Assembly (NCBI RefSeq): GCF_013407935.1
Contig: NZ_JACBZU010000001.1
Location: 186,001-250,000 of the forward strand
DNA length: 64,000 bases
Direction of reading: 5' to 3'
From: Allomuricauda sp. ARW1Y1
GTDB lineage: Bacteria; Bacteroidota; Bacteroidia; Flavobacteriales; Flavobacteriaceae
The notes below the pieces were generated by a model. That model worked only from the letters and a program-made list of their open reading frames with translations, made no database searches and was not told where the DNA came from. The position numbers and the translations under genes are program-made. Below are positions 28,167-37,055 of the stretch, one piece after another. Position 1 is the first letter of the stretch. Every line of letters begins with the position of its first letter.

Positions 28167-30238
28167 TGAAATTGAAAACAAAAGGACTTCCCTTATTTGC
28201 TCTTTTATTTGTACTCCAAAGCTTTTCACAACAGAATCAACCCAAGGATTCCATTACTGCCCTGGAAGAAGTGATATTGACCCAAGATGCCATTCCCAAA
28301 AAGGCAACGGGCGTCACTTCCTCGTCGAAAATTTCGGCCCAGACCTTTGAGCGGTTCAATCCTACCGACATTCCCTCGGCCATAAACCAGATTTCGGGCG
28401 TATACATTTTGTCTGGTGCCATCAATACCAATCGTATCACCATACGGGGCATTGGGGCCAGAACTCCCTATGGCACAAACAAACTACGGATGTATTTTAA
28501 CGGTATTCCAGTAACCAATGGAACCGGAGTCTCTACCATTGAAGCCTACGACGTTGAGGATTTGGGCGCCGTTGAGATCATCAAGGGACCAAAAGCCACG
28601 GCTTATGGTTCCAATTTGGGAGGAGCCATTTTATTGGACACCAAAGCTTCCGTCGAGGACAAGACCCAGCTTATCAATTCCTTTACCGTGGGATCCTACA
28701 ATATGCTCAAGGACAACTTGACCTTTTCCCATTCCGAAAGTGGATTGAACATTTCCTTGAGCTACAATCATTTGGAAACGGATGGGTTTAGACAGAATAG
28801 TCGGTTTGAGCGTGATGGTCTATTGCTGAACACCCAGTTTCGAACCGGACAAAAAAGTAGCATGGCCCTTTTGGTCAATTATATCGATTATACGGCCCAA
28901 ATTCCGAGTTCAATCAATCAGACGGACTTTGAAGAAGATCCTACCAGAGCACCCAATAACTGGCTGGAATCACAAGGTTTTGAGGCGAATAATTATATTT
29001 TGACAGGTTTGTCCCATACCTATCAGTTCTCCGAAACGTTTCAGAATACCACCAGCATTTTTTATACCTATCTGGACCATTACGAACCCAGACCGTTCAA
29101 TATATTGGATGAGTTTACCAATGGTTTTGGAGTACGGAGCCGCTTTACAGGGAAATGGGAAAAGGCCGATTTCTCCTTCGGAGGTGAGTTGTACAAAGAT
29201 GAATACCACTGGGGTACTTTCGAAAATTTGTACGAAGAAAACAATGGCAATGGCAGCTTACAAGGTGAACAATTGAGCGACAACACCGAGTTTAGGCGAC
29301 AGCTCAATCTTTTTGGAACGATTACCTACCCCATCACCACGCAACTTACCGCGCAATTTGGCCTCAATGTGAACAAGACACATTACGATTTTAGGGATCT
29401 ATTCAATCAAGGGGATGCCAATGCATCCGCCGAGCGCGATTTCGATGCCATCGTATTGCCCAATCTGGGCATTCGCTATCAACTGAAAAACGGGGAACTC
29501 TACGCCAACCTGAGTAGGGGTTTTTCCAACCCCAGTTTAGAGGAAACTTTAACGCCTGATGGCGTCATCAACCCAGATATTGCCCAAGAAACAGGAACCA
29601 ATTATGAACTGGGCAGTACCTGGCAGCTATGGGGAAACAAAATCTCGGCCAACGTGGCCCTCTATCGAATGAACGTCAAAAATCTGCTGGTGGCCCAACG
29701 GGTGGGTGAAGATGAGTTTATTGGCCGAAATGCAGGTGAAACACGCCATCAAGGCTTCGAGGTGGATGTGCAGTACCGGGAAAAACTTTCCCCGTCCATC
29801 ACCTTTTCGCCCTACCTGAGCTACACGCTTAACGACCATAGTTTCGTGGATTTTGTGAATGGAGACAATGATTTTTCGGGCAATCCGCTTACGGGAGTCC
29901 CTAAAAACCGGTTGAGCTCTGGTATCGATTTTAGGCATTCCAGTGGATTACAACTGAACCTCATCCATCAATTTGTGGATGACATTCCGTTAACGGATGC
30001 CAATACCCTCAGCAGCGATTCTTTTAATGTATTCCATGCCAAAATGAGCTTTGCCACTTCGATCTCAACCCATGTGAATTTGGGGTTGAATGCTGGCATC
30101 AACAATATATTTGACACGAACTATGCCCAATCGGTACTGATCAATGCCGTTGGATTTGGCGGTTCACAACCCCGATATTATTATCCGGGCAATGGTCGGA
30201 ATTATTTTGGAGGGTTCCGATTGAACTACGTATTTTAA
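28166..30238 (+). CDS. TonB-dependent receptor (siderophore/vitamin type)
   Basis: 690 residues. A signal peptide (MKLKTKGLPLFALLFVLQSFS) is followed directly by a TonB box-like stretch (ALEEVILTQDA) and the plug domain: PSAINQISGVYIL, RITIRGIGARTPYGTNKLRMYFNG, VEIIKGPKATAYGSNLGGAILLDTK. A 22-strand barrel ends ...GGFRLNYVF. It lacks the carboxypeptidase-regulatory domain of the other three receptors here, so it belongs to the FecA/BtuB-sized class that imports metal chelates or cofactors. The gene overlaps the isochorismatase-like gene by one base. DUF1801 and GyrI-like genes follow in the same direction 12 bp later. Confidence 0.92.
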   Translation: MKLKTKGLPLFALLFVLQSFSQQNQPKDSITALEEVILTQDAIPKKATGVTSSSKISAQTFERFNPTDIPSAINQISGVYILSGAINTNRITIRGIGARTPYGTNKLRMYFNGIPVTNGTGVSTIEAYDVEDLGAVEIIKGPKATAYGSNLGGAILLDTKASVEDKTQLINSFTVGSYNMLKDNLTFSHSESGLNISLSYNHLETDGFRQNSRFERDGLLLNTQFRTGQKSSMALLVNYIDYTAQIPSSINQTDFEEDPTRAPNNWLESQGFEANNYILTGLSHTYQFSETFQNTTSIFYTYLDHYEPRPFNILDEFTNGFGVRSRFTGKWEKADFSFGGELYKDEYHWGTFENLYEENNGNGSLQGEQLSDNTEFRRQLNLFGTITYPITTQLTAQFGLNVNKTHYDFRDLFNQGDANASAERDFDAIVLPNLGIRYQLKNGELYANLSRGFSNPSLEETLTPDGVINPDIAQETGTNYELGSTWQLWGNKISANVALYRMNVKNLLVAQRVGEDEFIGRNAGETRHQGFEVDVQYREKLSPSITFSPYLSYTLNDHSFVDFVNGDNDFSGNPLTGVPKNRLSSGIDFRHSSGLQLNLIHQFVDDIPLTDANTLSSDSFNVFHAKMSFATSISTHVNLGLNAGINNIFDTNYAQSVLINAVGFGGSQPRYYYPGNGRNYFGGFRLNYVF

Positions 30239-30250
30239 GGTGGAAGAAAT

Positions 30251-30604
30251 TTGAATGTGAACGAAATCGATCAGTATATAAGTCAGTTTCCGATGGAGGT
30301 CCAAAAGCAATTACAGCGTATACGGACCATCATCAAAAAGGCAGCGCCCGATGCAGTGGAGCAAATAGTTTATGGTATGCCTGGATACAAAACTAATGGT
30401 AAACCTTTGGTTTACTTTGCTGGATATAAAAACCACATCGGTTTTTACGCAACCCCATCGGGACACGAGGCATTTCAAAAAGAGCTTTCAAAATACAAAC
30501 AAGGAAAGGGTTCCGTACAGTTTCCTTTGAACCAGACTATTCCTTTTGACCTCATTGAACAAATTGTTAGGTTTAGGGTCCAAGAGAACGCAGAAAAATC
30601 ATGA
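30251..30604 (+). CDS. DUF1801 (YdhG/YjbR-like) small protein
   Basis: 117 residues. The start may be TTG at 30251 or GTG at 30257; no ATG is available. The family signature is clear: VQKQLQRIRTIIKKAAPDAVEQIVYGMPGYKTNGKPLVYFAGYKNHIGFY read as positions 18-67, with the core YGMPGYKTNGK. DUF1801 proteins are small cytoplasmic proteins of unknown role. The stop overlaps the next ATG (ATGA), so it is coupled to the GyrI-like gene. Confidence 0.85.
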   Translation: MNVNEIDQYISQFPMEVQKQLQRIRTIIKKAAPDAVEQIVYGMPGYKTNGKPLVYFAGYKNHIGFYATPSGHEAFQKELSKYKQGKGSVQFPLNQTIPFDLIEQIVRFRVQENAEKS

Positions 30605-31086
30605 CGCCAAACATAACAACTTTACCCAAGATCCATTTAATAGGCCAGAACATCAAAACATCCTTTGCCAACGACGAAACCGTTGAGCTCTGGCGCAGTT
30701 TTATGTCTCGTAAAAAAGAAGTACGACACCAAAAGGACGATAATCTCTATTCCGTTGAAATCTACCCCAACTCTTCCTTTTTTGATGCTTTTGACCCAAC
30801 AAAGACATTTGAAAAATGGGCGGCTATTTCAGTTTCTAAAATAGAAGAAATACCAATGAACATGGAAGCCTTGACCATACCCGAAGGACTATATGCGGTA
30901 TTCCATTACAAAGGAAAGCCAAGCGAGGCCATGGATACCTTCCAATATATGTATGGGGAATGGCTACCAAATTCAGCATACGAGATGGATGGCCGACCAT
31001 TTTTTGCACTCATGGGTGAAGCTTATAAAGGAGAGCATCCAGACTCGGAAGAAAGCTTTTGGCTTCCGATAAAGCATAGGTCATAG
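30601..31086 (+). CDS. GyrI-like / AraC effector-binding domain protein
   Basis: 161 residues made of a single SOUL-like GyrI fold: an N-terminal strand IHLIGQNIKTSF, a middle segment SVEIYPNSSFFDAFDP, and a C-terminal half with LTIPEGLYAVFHYKGKPSEAMDTF and PFFALMGEAYKG. These domains bind small hydrophobic or cationic molecules. Free-standing versions are usually sensors or hydrolases and here no DNA-binding domain is attached. The ATG overlaps the stop of the DUF1801 gene by 4 bases. Confidence 0.83.
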   Translation: MTPNITTLPKIHLIGQNIKTSFANDETVELWRSFMSRKKEVRHQKDDNLYSVEIYPNSSFFDAFDPTKTFEKWAAISVSKIEEIPMNMEALTIPEGLYAVFHYKGKPSEAMDTFQYMYGEWLPNSAYEMDGRPFFALMGEAYKGEHPDSEESFWLPIKHRS

Positions 31087-31130
31087 TTCAACACCTTTCC
31101 TTTAAATCCAACTTTGAAAATTGAAATTTT

Positions 31131-31150
31131 ATTTAGATATTTATCTAAAT
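31131..31150. promoter_or_regulatory. Perfect 20-bp palindrome, likely SdpR operator
   Basis: ATTTAGATAT followed by ATATCTAAAT read on the opposite strand: bases 31131-31150 equal their own reverse complement except for the central TT, with 9-bp arms ATTTAGATA/TATCTAAAT. It ends 10 bp before the sdpR start codon, the position expected for autorepression by an ArsR-type repressor. Confidence 0.75.
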
Positions 31151-31160
31151 AACTAAATGG

Positions 31161-31415
31161 ATGAACAAACTGTTCAAAGCCCTGAATGATGAAACTCGAA
31201 GACAAATTGTGGAACTCCTCAAAGAAAAGGATATGAATGCCGGGGAAATTGCAGAAAGATTTGATATTTCAAAACCGAGTATTTCGCATCATTTGGACAT
31301 ACTGAAGCAAGCCGACTTGGTGAGTAGCGAAAAAAGGGGGCAGTTTGTGGAATACTCCCTCAACACCACCATTTTGGAAGATTTAATCAACTGGATACTA
31401 ACCTTAAAGAAATAA
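31161..31415 (+). CDS. sdpR: ArsR-type autorepressor, SdpR family
   Basis: 84 residues, almost entirely a winged helix-turn-helix. MNKLFKALNDETRRQIVELL is the ArsR start, and the recognition region AGEIAERFDISKPSISHHLDILKQADLV closely follows Bacillus subtilis SdpR, as does the tail GQFVEYSLNTTILEDLINWIL. No metal-binding cysteines are present. SdpR represses its own operon until SdpI sequesters it at the membrane when the SdpC toxin is present; that mechanism is known for Bacillus and is inferred here. A perfect palindrome sits just upstream, and sdpI begins 3 bp after the stop. Confidence 0.93.
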   Translation: MNKLFKALNDETRRQIVELLKEKDMNAGEIAERFDISKPSISHHLDILKQADLVSSEKRGQFVEYSLNTTILEDLINWILTLKK

Positions 31416-31418
31416 ATT

Positions 31419-32060
31419 ATGAATCTTAAAAAGGAACTACCGCTTATCGGAATCGTGCTACTACCCTTTGTTTACCTAGCCTATGTCTGGAACCAACTGC
31501 CGGCCCAAGTACCTATGCACTATAATATTGAGGGTGAAATAGACCGGTATGGCAATAAGTCCGAACTCATCTTGATTCCAATTATGACCTCGTTGCTCAT
31601 CTATCTGATTTTTTTGGCAGTTCCCTATATCGACCCCAAAAAACAGATTCAAAAAATGGGCGGCAAGTATGATACCTTAAAATTCATCATCACCACATTC
31701 ATGTCCATCTTGGCGCTGTTCATCATCTATACTGCCAAAAATCAAACCTTGACAGACCCAGATTATATTTTGTTAGGCTGTGGAGTTCTCTTCCTTATTT
31801 TAGGAAATTACTTTAAAACCCTAAAAGCGAACTATTTTATCGGTATCCGAACTCCATGGACCTTGGAATCCGAAAGTGTCTGGAAACAGACCCATAAACT
31901 TGCCGGTAAAATTTGGTTCTTGGGCGGGCTGCTCATCATCCTATCCTGTCTCATTCTGGATGGCAAAACCAACTTTATTGTTTTTATATGCATAACCGCA
32001 ATAATGGTATTGGTACCCGTGCTGTATTCCTATCTATTGTTTCGGAAACAGGAGGCATAA
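31419..32060 (+). CDS. sdpI: SdpI-family membrane protein (DUF1648 domain)
   Basis: 213 residues with about six hydrophobic segments. The N-terminal DUF1648 motif is WNQLPAQVPMHYNIEGEIDRYGNK. The C-terminal half has the SdpI signature FKTLKANYFIGIRTPWTLESESVWKQTHKLAGKIW. SdpI in Bacillus gives immunity to the SdpC toxin and binds SdpR to relieve repression. The pair is arranged sdpR-sdpI with a 3-bp gap, as in Bacillus, but no sdpC-like toxin gene or sdpAB is visible in this window. It may protect against foreign toxins or sense envelope stress. Confidence 0.92.
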   Translation: MNLKKELPLIGIVLLPFVYLAYVWNQLPAQVPMHYNIEGEIDRYGNKSELILIPIMTSLLIYLIFLAVPYIDPKKQIQKMGGKYDTLKFIITTFMSILALFIIYTAKNQTLTDPDYILLGCGVLFLILGNYFKTLKANYFIGIRTPWTLESESVWKQTHKLAGKIWFLGGLLIILSCLILDGKTNFIVFICITAIMVLVPVLYSYLLFRKQEA

Positions 32061-32134
32061 TTTCAATCATTCGACAAAAGCTCCCCCAAGGTTTCCCACT
32101 AATCCGTATCTTAGATGAGCTATTGAAACCTAAC

Positions 32135-32647
32135 ATGAAAAGACTTGTCTTCCTTATTTTCCCCATTTTGATTTTTTCCTGTGTTGAAGACACAAAGCAA
32201 GAGGTAAGTTCCATCGACCCCGTGAACTGGAACAATAGAACGGCGTCGATTTCTGTGCAAGATTCACTAATGCAAGGCATTTCATATCTATCGGTGTATT
32301 CGGAGATTTACAGCGAAACGGAACATCGCACGCATAATTTGACGAGCACCATCAGTATGCGAAATACCAACCTAAAGGATACCATCTACATCAATAAGGC
32401 CGAATATTTTGATACCGAGGGAAGTCCCATCCGTAGCTATTTTGAGAAACCCATCTTTATCAGGCCCATGGAAACCGTGGAAATCGTAATCGATGAAAAG
32501 GACCGTTTGGGAGGAACAGGTGCCAACTTTCTTTTTCATTGGTCCATAAAACCCACCTCCAACGAACCTTATTTTGAAGGGGTCATGATTTCCACCTCGG
32601 GCCAGCAAGGCCTCTCCTTTACCACCCAAGGACGACGGGTGGAATAA
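32135..32647 (+). CDS. DUF3124 lipoprotein
   Basis: 170 residues from the ATG at 32135. The open frame extends further upstream but overlaps sdpI, and the ATG opens a lipoprotein signal (MKRLVFLIFPILIFSCVED). The body is DUF3124: GISYLSVYSEIYSETEHRTHNLTSTISMRN with the core LSVYSEIYSE, and later INKAEYFDTEGSPIRSYF and GGTGANFLFHW. It is expected to be a periplasmic or outer-membrane lipoprotein of unknown role. It sits 74 bp after sdpI on the same strand. Confidence 0.82.
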   Translation: MKRLVFLIFPILIFSCVEDTKQEVSSIDPVNWNNRTASISVQDSLMQGISYLSVYSEIYSETEHRTHNLTSTISMRNTNLKDTIYINKAEYFDTEGSPIRSYFEKPIFIRPMETVEIVIDEKDRLGGTGANFLFHWSIKPTSNEPYFEGVMISTSGQQGLSFTTQGRRVE

Positions 32648-32747
32648 GCCTAACACGTACAAATATCATAGTTTTACTCCCTCAATTATAGTATCTTGTC
32701 TATTGAATTTTTGGGAAATCCCATCCCAATTGACAAACATCAAGACT

Positions 32748-34415
32748 ATGACCGATTTACAGATTGCCAAAGGTGTTTCATTAAAACACATCTCTTCCAT
32801 TGCCCAAAAATTCGGAATCGACCCCGAACAGATTGAAATGTTCGGAAAATACAAAGCAAAGCTTCGGTTAAAGGCCATCAACCGCGAAAAGGCACAACAA
32901 AGTAATTTGGTTTTGGTTTCAGCCATTTCGCCCACACCTGCGGGAGAAGGGAAAACCACCATGTCCATAGGATTATCCGAAGGGTTGAACCGCCTAGGAA
33001 AAAAATCTACCGTTGTTTTGCGTGAACCATCGCTGGGACCCGTTTTTGGGATTAAGGGCGGAGCTACAGGTGGTGGTCATTCCCAGGTCCTGCCCATGGA
33101 GGACATCAACCTGCATTTTACAGGCGATTTTGCGGCCATCGAAAAGGCGCACAACCTCTTATCGGCCATTATCGACAATAATATTCAAAGCAAGACCAAC
33201 TCCTTGATGCTCGACCCACGTACCATTGGATGGAAACGGGTGATGGACATGAACGATCGTTCCTTACGCCATGTAATTGTTGGCTTGGGTGGAACTACTT
33301 CTGGCGTTCCCCGGGAAACAGGCTTTGATATTACTGCCGCATCGGAAATTATGGCCATCTTATGCTTGGCCGAGAGTCTGAGCGACCTCAAAACACGATT
33401 GGGCAATATATTCGTTGGTTACACTTATGATAAGAAACCCATCTACGCCAAGGATTTAAAGGCCGAAGGAGCCATGGCAGCACTATTGAAGGATGCCATT
33501 AAACCGAATTTGGTACAGACCATTGAAGGGAATCCTGCCATTATCCATGGAGGTCCCTTTGCCAACATTGCCCAGGGAACCAACTCGGTGATAGCTACGC
33601 TAATGGGGATGTCCCATTCAGAATACACCGTTACAGAGGCAGGGTTTGGATTTGACCTCGGAGCCGAAAAATTCTTTGATATCAAGTGTCAAAGTGCTGG
33701 CTTGACGCCAAAGGCAGTTGTACTCACAACGACCATTAGAGCCTTAAAATATCATGGCGGTGCCGATTTAAAATCGTTGACCGAACCCAATGTGGCTGCC
33801 TTGAAAAAAGGATTGCCCAATTTGGAAAAGCATCTGGAAAACATCGGAAAGTTTAAGGTGGTGCCCGTAATTGCCATCAATAAATTTACTACCGACACGG
33901 ATGAAGAAATCGCCGTTATTAAAGAACTGGCAGCATCCAAAGGTGTACGCGTAGCGGTTGCCAATGTTTGGGCCAAAGGTGGCGAAGGAGCGGAAGACTT
34001 GGCAAAGGCTGTCATCGATATTGTGGATTCCGGCGCTTCGGCATTCCAACCCCTTTACGATTGGAAGTCGGCCGTGAAGGACAAAATATCTACTATTGCC
34101 ACCGAGATTTACGGCGCAGAATATGTGGACTATACGGCCAAAGCCAAGGCAGACCTTCGTAAAATTGCGGATTTAGGGCTGGAACAATTGCCCGTTTGTA
34201 TTGCCAAGACACAGAAATCGCTATCGGACAACCCAAAGCTTTTGGGTAGACCCAAGGATTTTATCATCACGGTACGCGAAATAGAAATAGCTGTAGGCGC
34301 GGGATTTTTGATTCCGATTACAGGCGACATTATGCGCATGCCCGGATTGCCAGCGCATCCAGCATCCGAGAAAATCGACATCAATGATGATGGTGAAATT
34401 ACAGGTTTATTCTAA
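32748..34415 (+). CDS. fhs: Formate--tetrahydrofolate ligase
   Basis: 555 residues from the ATG at 32748 (MTDLQIAKGVSLKHISSIAQ). An in-frame TTG at 32703 is less likely. The P-loop PTPAGEGKTT is at 62-71, with family blocks LREPSLGPVFGIKGGATGGG, HGGPFANIAQGTNS, EAGFGFDLGAEKFFDIKCR-like (here KCQ) and the C-terminal IMRMPGLPAHPAS. It makes 10-formyl-THF from formate, THF and ATP, feeding purine and one-carbon metabolism. A 5-formyl-THF cyclo-ligase gene is also in this window (62578), though not linked. Confidence 0.97.
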   Translation: MTDLQIAKGVSLKHISSIAQKFGIDPEQIEMFGKYKAKLRLKAINREKAQQSNLVLVSAISPTPAGEGKTTMSIGLSEGLNRLGKKSTVVLREPSLGPVFGIKGGATGGGHSQVLPMEDINLHFTGDFAAIEKAHNLLSAIIDNNIQSKTNSLMLDPRTIGWKRVMDMNDRSLRHVIVGLGGTTSGVPRETGFDITAASEIMAILCLAESLSDLKTRLGNIFVGYTYDKKPIYAKDLKAEGAMAALLKDAIKPNLVQTIEGNPAIIHGGPFANIAQGTNSVIATLMGMSHSEYTVTEAGFGFDLGAEKFFDIKCQSAGLTPKAVVLTTTIRALKYHGGADLKSLTEPNVAALKKGLPNLEKHLENIGKFKVVPVIAINKFTTDTDEEIAVIKELAASKGVRVAVANVWAKGGEGAEDLAKAVIDIVDSGASAFQPLYDWKSAVKDKISTIATEIYGAEYVDYTAKAKADLRKIADLGLEQLPVCIAKTQKSLSDNPKLLGRPKDFIITVREIEIAVGAGFLIPITGDIMRMPGLPAHPASEKIDINDDGEITGLF

Positions 34416-34434
34416 AATCTAAATGGTTTGCAAT

Positions 34435-34528
34435 GTCATCTCGAGCGGAGTCGAGAAATCAAAATCTTAGCACTAAAACAGGTCTCGACTGCCTGCCCGT
34501 CCAGCAGGCGGGCGCTCGACCTGACACC
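34435..34528. repeat. Compound interspersed palindromic repeat (nested)
   Basis: The left unit GTCATCTCGAGCGGAGTCGAGAAAT (34435-34459, core CTCGA...TCGAG) and the right unit ending GCTCGACCTGACACC resemble the dispersed palindromes common in Flavobacteriaceae genomes. The right unit is interrupted by a 21-nt GC-rich palindrome (34493-34513, CTGCCCGTCC/AGCAGGCGGGC) between CTCGACTGC and GCTCGACC. It fills the space between the convergent fhs and glyS genes. Confidence 0.65.
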
Positions 34529-34546
34529 TTTTATAAAATTGTAAGC

Positions 34547-36088
34547 TTAGATTTTCTGCAGCCAATAGCGCATATCCACTTCCTTGGAGATGATATCTTT
34601 CACCTCTGAAAGTTTTACGCGTTTTTGGTCCATGGTATCCCTGTGGCGGATGGTCACTGTATCATCTTCCAAGGTTTGATGGTCCACTGTAACACAAAAA
34701 GGTGTTCCTGCAGCATCTTGACGACGGTAGCGACGACCCACGGCATCCTTCTCATCATACTCTACATTAAAATCCCATTTAAGCTCATCCACCAACTTTT
34801 GTGCGACTTCAGGCAAACCATCACGCTTAAGCAAGGGTAGAACAGCCACTTTGTTCGGTGCGAGCACTGCTGGAATCTTAAGTACGGTGCGCGTAGTCCC
34901 GTTTTCCAACTCTTCCTCTTGCAGAGCATGGGAGAATACCGCCAAGAACATACGGTCTAATCCGATAGAAGTCTCCAACACATAAGGTGTATAGCTCTTA
35001 TTTTCCTCATGGTCAAAATACTGGAGTTTTTTGCCCGAGTACTCTTCATGCTTGCCCAAATCGAAATCCGTACGGGAATGGATCCCTTCCAATTCCTTAA
35101 ATCCAAAAGGGAACTTGAATTCAATGTCAGCGGCAGCATCAGCATAGTGGGCTAATTTTTCATGGTCGTGGAAACGATAGTTCTCCTCTCCCATACCCAA
35201 AGAAAGGTGCCACTTCATCCGTTTTTCCTTCCACGCTTCATACCATTCCATTTGTGTGCCCGGTTTGATGAAGAATTGCATCTCCATTTGCTCAAACTCC
35301 CGCATACGGAAGATAAACTGACGGGCCACGATTTCGTTACGGAACGCTTTTCCTGTTTGGGCTATCCCAAACGGAATTTTCATCCTTCCCGTTTTCTGTA
35401 CGTTCAAAAAGTTGACAAATATACCTTGTGCGGTCTCCGGACGTAGATAAAGGTCCATGGCATTATCTGCAGAAGCGCCCAATTTGGTACCGAACATCAA
35501 GTTAAACTGCTTGACATCGGTCCAGTTTTTTGATCCTGATAGTGGACAGGCAATCTCCAACTCCTCGATCAGGGCCTTTACATCGGCCAAATCCTCATTG
35601 GCAAGGGATTGTCCCATTCGCTTAAGGATACTATCAGCCTTTTCCTGATAATCCATCACCCGTTGATTGGTGGACAAGAACTGCTCCTTATCGAAACTGT
35701 CACCGAATCGTTTGGCGGCCTTGGTCACCTCTTTGTCGATTTTGGCTTCAATTTTGGCTACGTAATCCTCGATAAGGACATCGGCACGGTATCTTTTTTT
35801 GGAATCCTTGTTATCGATCAATGGATCGTTGAAGGCATCCACGTGGCCTGAGGCCTTCCAAGTTGTAGGATGCATAAATATGGCTGCATCGATGCCCACG
35901 ATGTTCTCATTGAGCTGCACCATGGCCTTCCACCAATATTCGCGAATGTTTTTCTTTAGCTCCGCCCCGTTCTGACCGTAGTCGTAAACAGCACTGAGTC
36001 CATCATAGATCTCACTGGATTGAAATACGTATCCGTACTCCTTTGCGTGGGAGATAACCTTCTTAAAAATGTCTTCCTGATTTGCCAT
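34547..36088 (-). CDS. glyS: Glycine--tRNA ligase
   Basis: 513 residues, the alpha2 (single-chain, eukaryote/archaea-like) class II form. Class II motifs are visible: motif 2 in AFRNEIVARQFIFRMREFEQMEMQFF (core FRNEI..R..FIFRMREFEQ) and motif 3 in GLDRMFLAVF. The C-terminal anticodon-binding domain includes LAPNKVAVLPLLKRDG and YRRQDAAGTPFCVTVDHQTLEDDTVTIRHRD. It charges tRNA-Gly. It is convergent with fhs across the repeat element and is preceded on the same strand by a coiled-coil membrane protein gene. Confidence 0.97.
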   Translation of the reverse strand: MANQEDIFKKVISHAKEYGYVFQSSEIYDGLSAVYDYGQNGAELKKNIREYWWKAMVQLNENIVGIDAAIFMHPTTWKASGHVDAFNDPLIDNKDSKKRYRADVLIEDYVAKIEAKIDKEVTKAAKRFGDSFDKEQFLSTNQRVMDYQEKADSILKRMGQSLANEDLADVKALIEELEIACPLSGSKNWTDVKQFNLMFGTKLGASADNAMDLYLRPETAQGIFVNFLNVQKTGRMKIPFGIAQTGKAFRNEIVARQFIFRMREFEQMEMQFFIKPGTQMEWYEAWKEKRMKWHLSLGMGEENYRFHDHEKLAHYADAAADIEFKFPFGFKELEGIHSRTDFDLGKHEEYSGKKLQYFDHEENKSYTPYVLETSIGLDRMFLAVFSHALQEEELENGTTRTVLKIPAVLAPNKVAVLPLLKRDGLPEVAQKLVDELKWDFNVEYDEKDAVGRRYRRQDAAGTPFCVTVDHQTLEDDTVTIRHRDTMDQKRVKLSEVKDIISKEVDMRYWLQKI

Positions 36089-36124
36089 TGGGCAAAAATA
36101 GAATTTTACCCAAAAAGTAGTATG

Positions 36125-37021
36125 CTATTTCAGCTGAAATTCGGTGGAAGCCAACAATCTTTCGTCCTCGAATACATTTAGGGTGTAAATTCCTTCCGCC
36201 AAAGAACCTTCGGGCACGGTAATGGCGTCACAGATACTGATTTCCTTCCCAGTGTACACAATTTCCACCTTTTTGCTGTAGGTGTTGCCACTCACTGAAA
36301 TGGTGCTGGCATTGTCCTCGATGATGGCCATGTTCGGGTCCAAAAATTGCAGGTAGAGTACCTTGATGTCTCCTTTGGAATTGGGATCACTTAAGATGGT
36401 GACACATCCCCGTAACTTCTCTATTACCGATGCTTTATTAGTCTTGATGGGACGGCCGGCCCGCAATCTAAAACCGCTTCCCTCGGCATCCTGTAATTTA
36501 AGGTAACTTTTAATACGTAATTCCCTTGTCAACTCCTTATTGGTCTCCCGCAATAACGATTCGGTCTGTTGCATGCTACTGGCCTTTCCCCTGAGCTCTT
36601 CCAGTTGCTTAATGGTCTCGTTGTACTTGTTTGCCAAGAGGCTATTGTTGTACCGAAGAAAGTTGTTTTTTAGCTTAAGGCTGTCAAATCTCAACTCCAA
36701 CTTTCTCAGTTCCTTTCGTGTCTCCTTCAGTTTGGTGATGCTAAAATTGAGCCTGCCTACGGAATCCAGCAATTGCTGTACCCTAAAACGGGAGGTCTGT
36801 AGTTCGATTTCGTTGACCTCGTTCAACCCGGACAAACGGTCCACTTCGGCACGCATCAATGTCAAATCCTTGACCAAAAGTGATTTTTCTTCCTCTAGGT
36901 AAATCATTTGGTTTTTGGACTGGGCGTAGCTGTAATAAAATGCAATAAGAATCCCCACAATTACCGCAACCATAGCGGCAAAGATAATTTTGTAGTTAAA
37001 AGTGTTATCTTGGGAGTTCAT
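36125..37021 (-). CDS. Membrane-anchored coiled-coil protein of unknown function
   Basis: 298 residues. One membrane helix (about residues 10-30, IIFAAMVAVIVGILIAFYYS) is followed by a long heptad-rich coiled coil (about 38-165, leucine- and charge-rich, for example YLEEEKSLLVKDLTLMRAEVDRL). A small C-terminal beta domain (about 175-298) ends in YTLNVFEDERLLASTEFQLK. No known catalytic motif is seen. The layout suggests a periplasmic scaffold or cell-envelope assembly factor, which is inference only. It precedes glyS on the same strand by 36 bp and is divergent from the ComF gene with only 34 bp between the starts. Confidence 0.75.
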   Translation of the reverse strand: MNSQDNTFNYKIIFAAMVAVIVGILIAFYYSYAQSKNQMIYLEEEKSLLVKDLTLMRAEVDRLSGLNEVNEIELQTSRFRVQQLLDSVGRLNFSITKLKETRKELRKLELRFDSLKLKNNFLRYNNSLLANKYNETIKQLEELRGKASSMQQTESLLRETNKELTRELRIKSYLKLQDAEGSGFRLRAGRPIKTNKASVIEKLRGCVTILSDPNSKGDIKVLYLQFLDPNMAIIEDNASTISVSGNTYSKKVEIVYTGKEISICDAITVPEGSLAEGIYTLNVFEDERLLASTEFQLK

Positions 37022-37055
37022 GGGGTTGACAGACTACGCTAAAAATGTATAAGAT

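Noticed and set aside
32712..32723. TGGGA-AA-TCCCA inverted repeat before fhs
   Set aside because: Five-base arms are common by chance, and the site has no regulator nearby.
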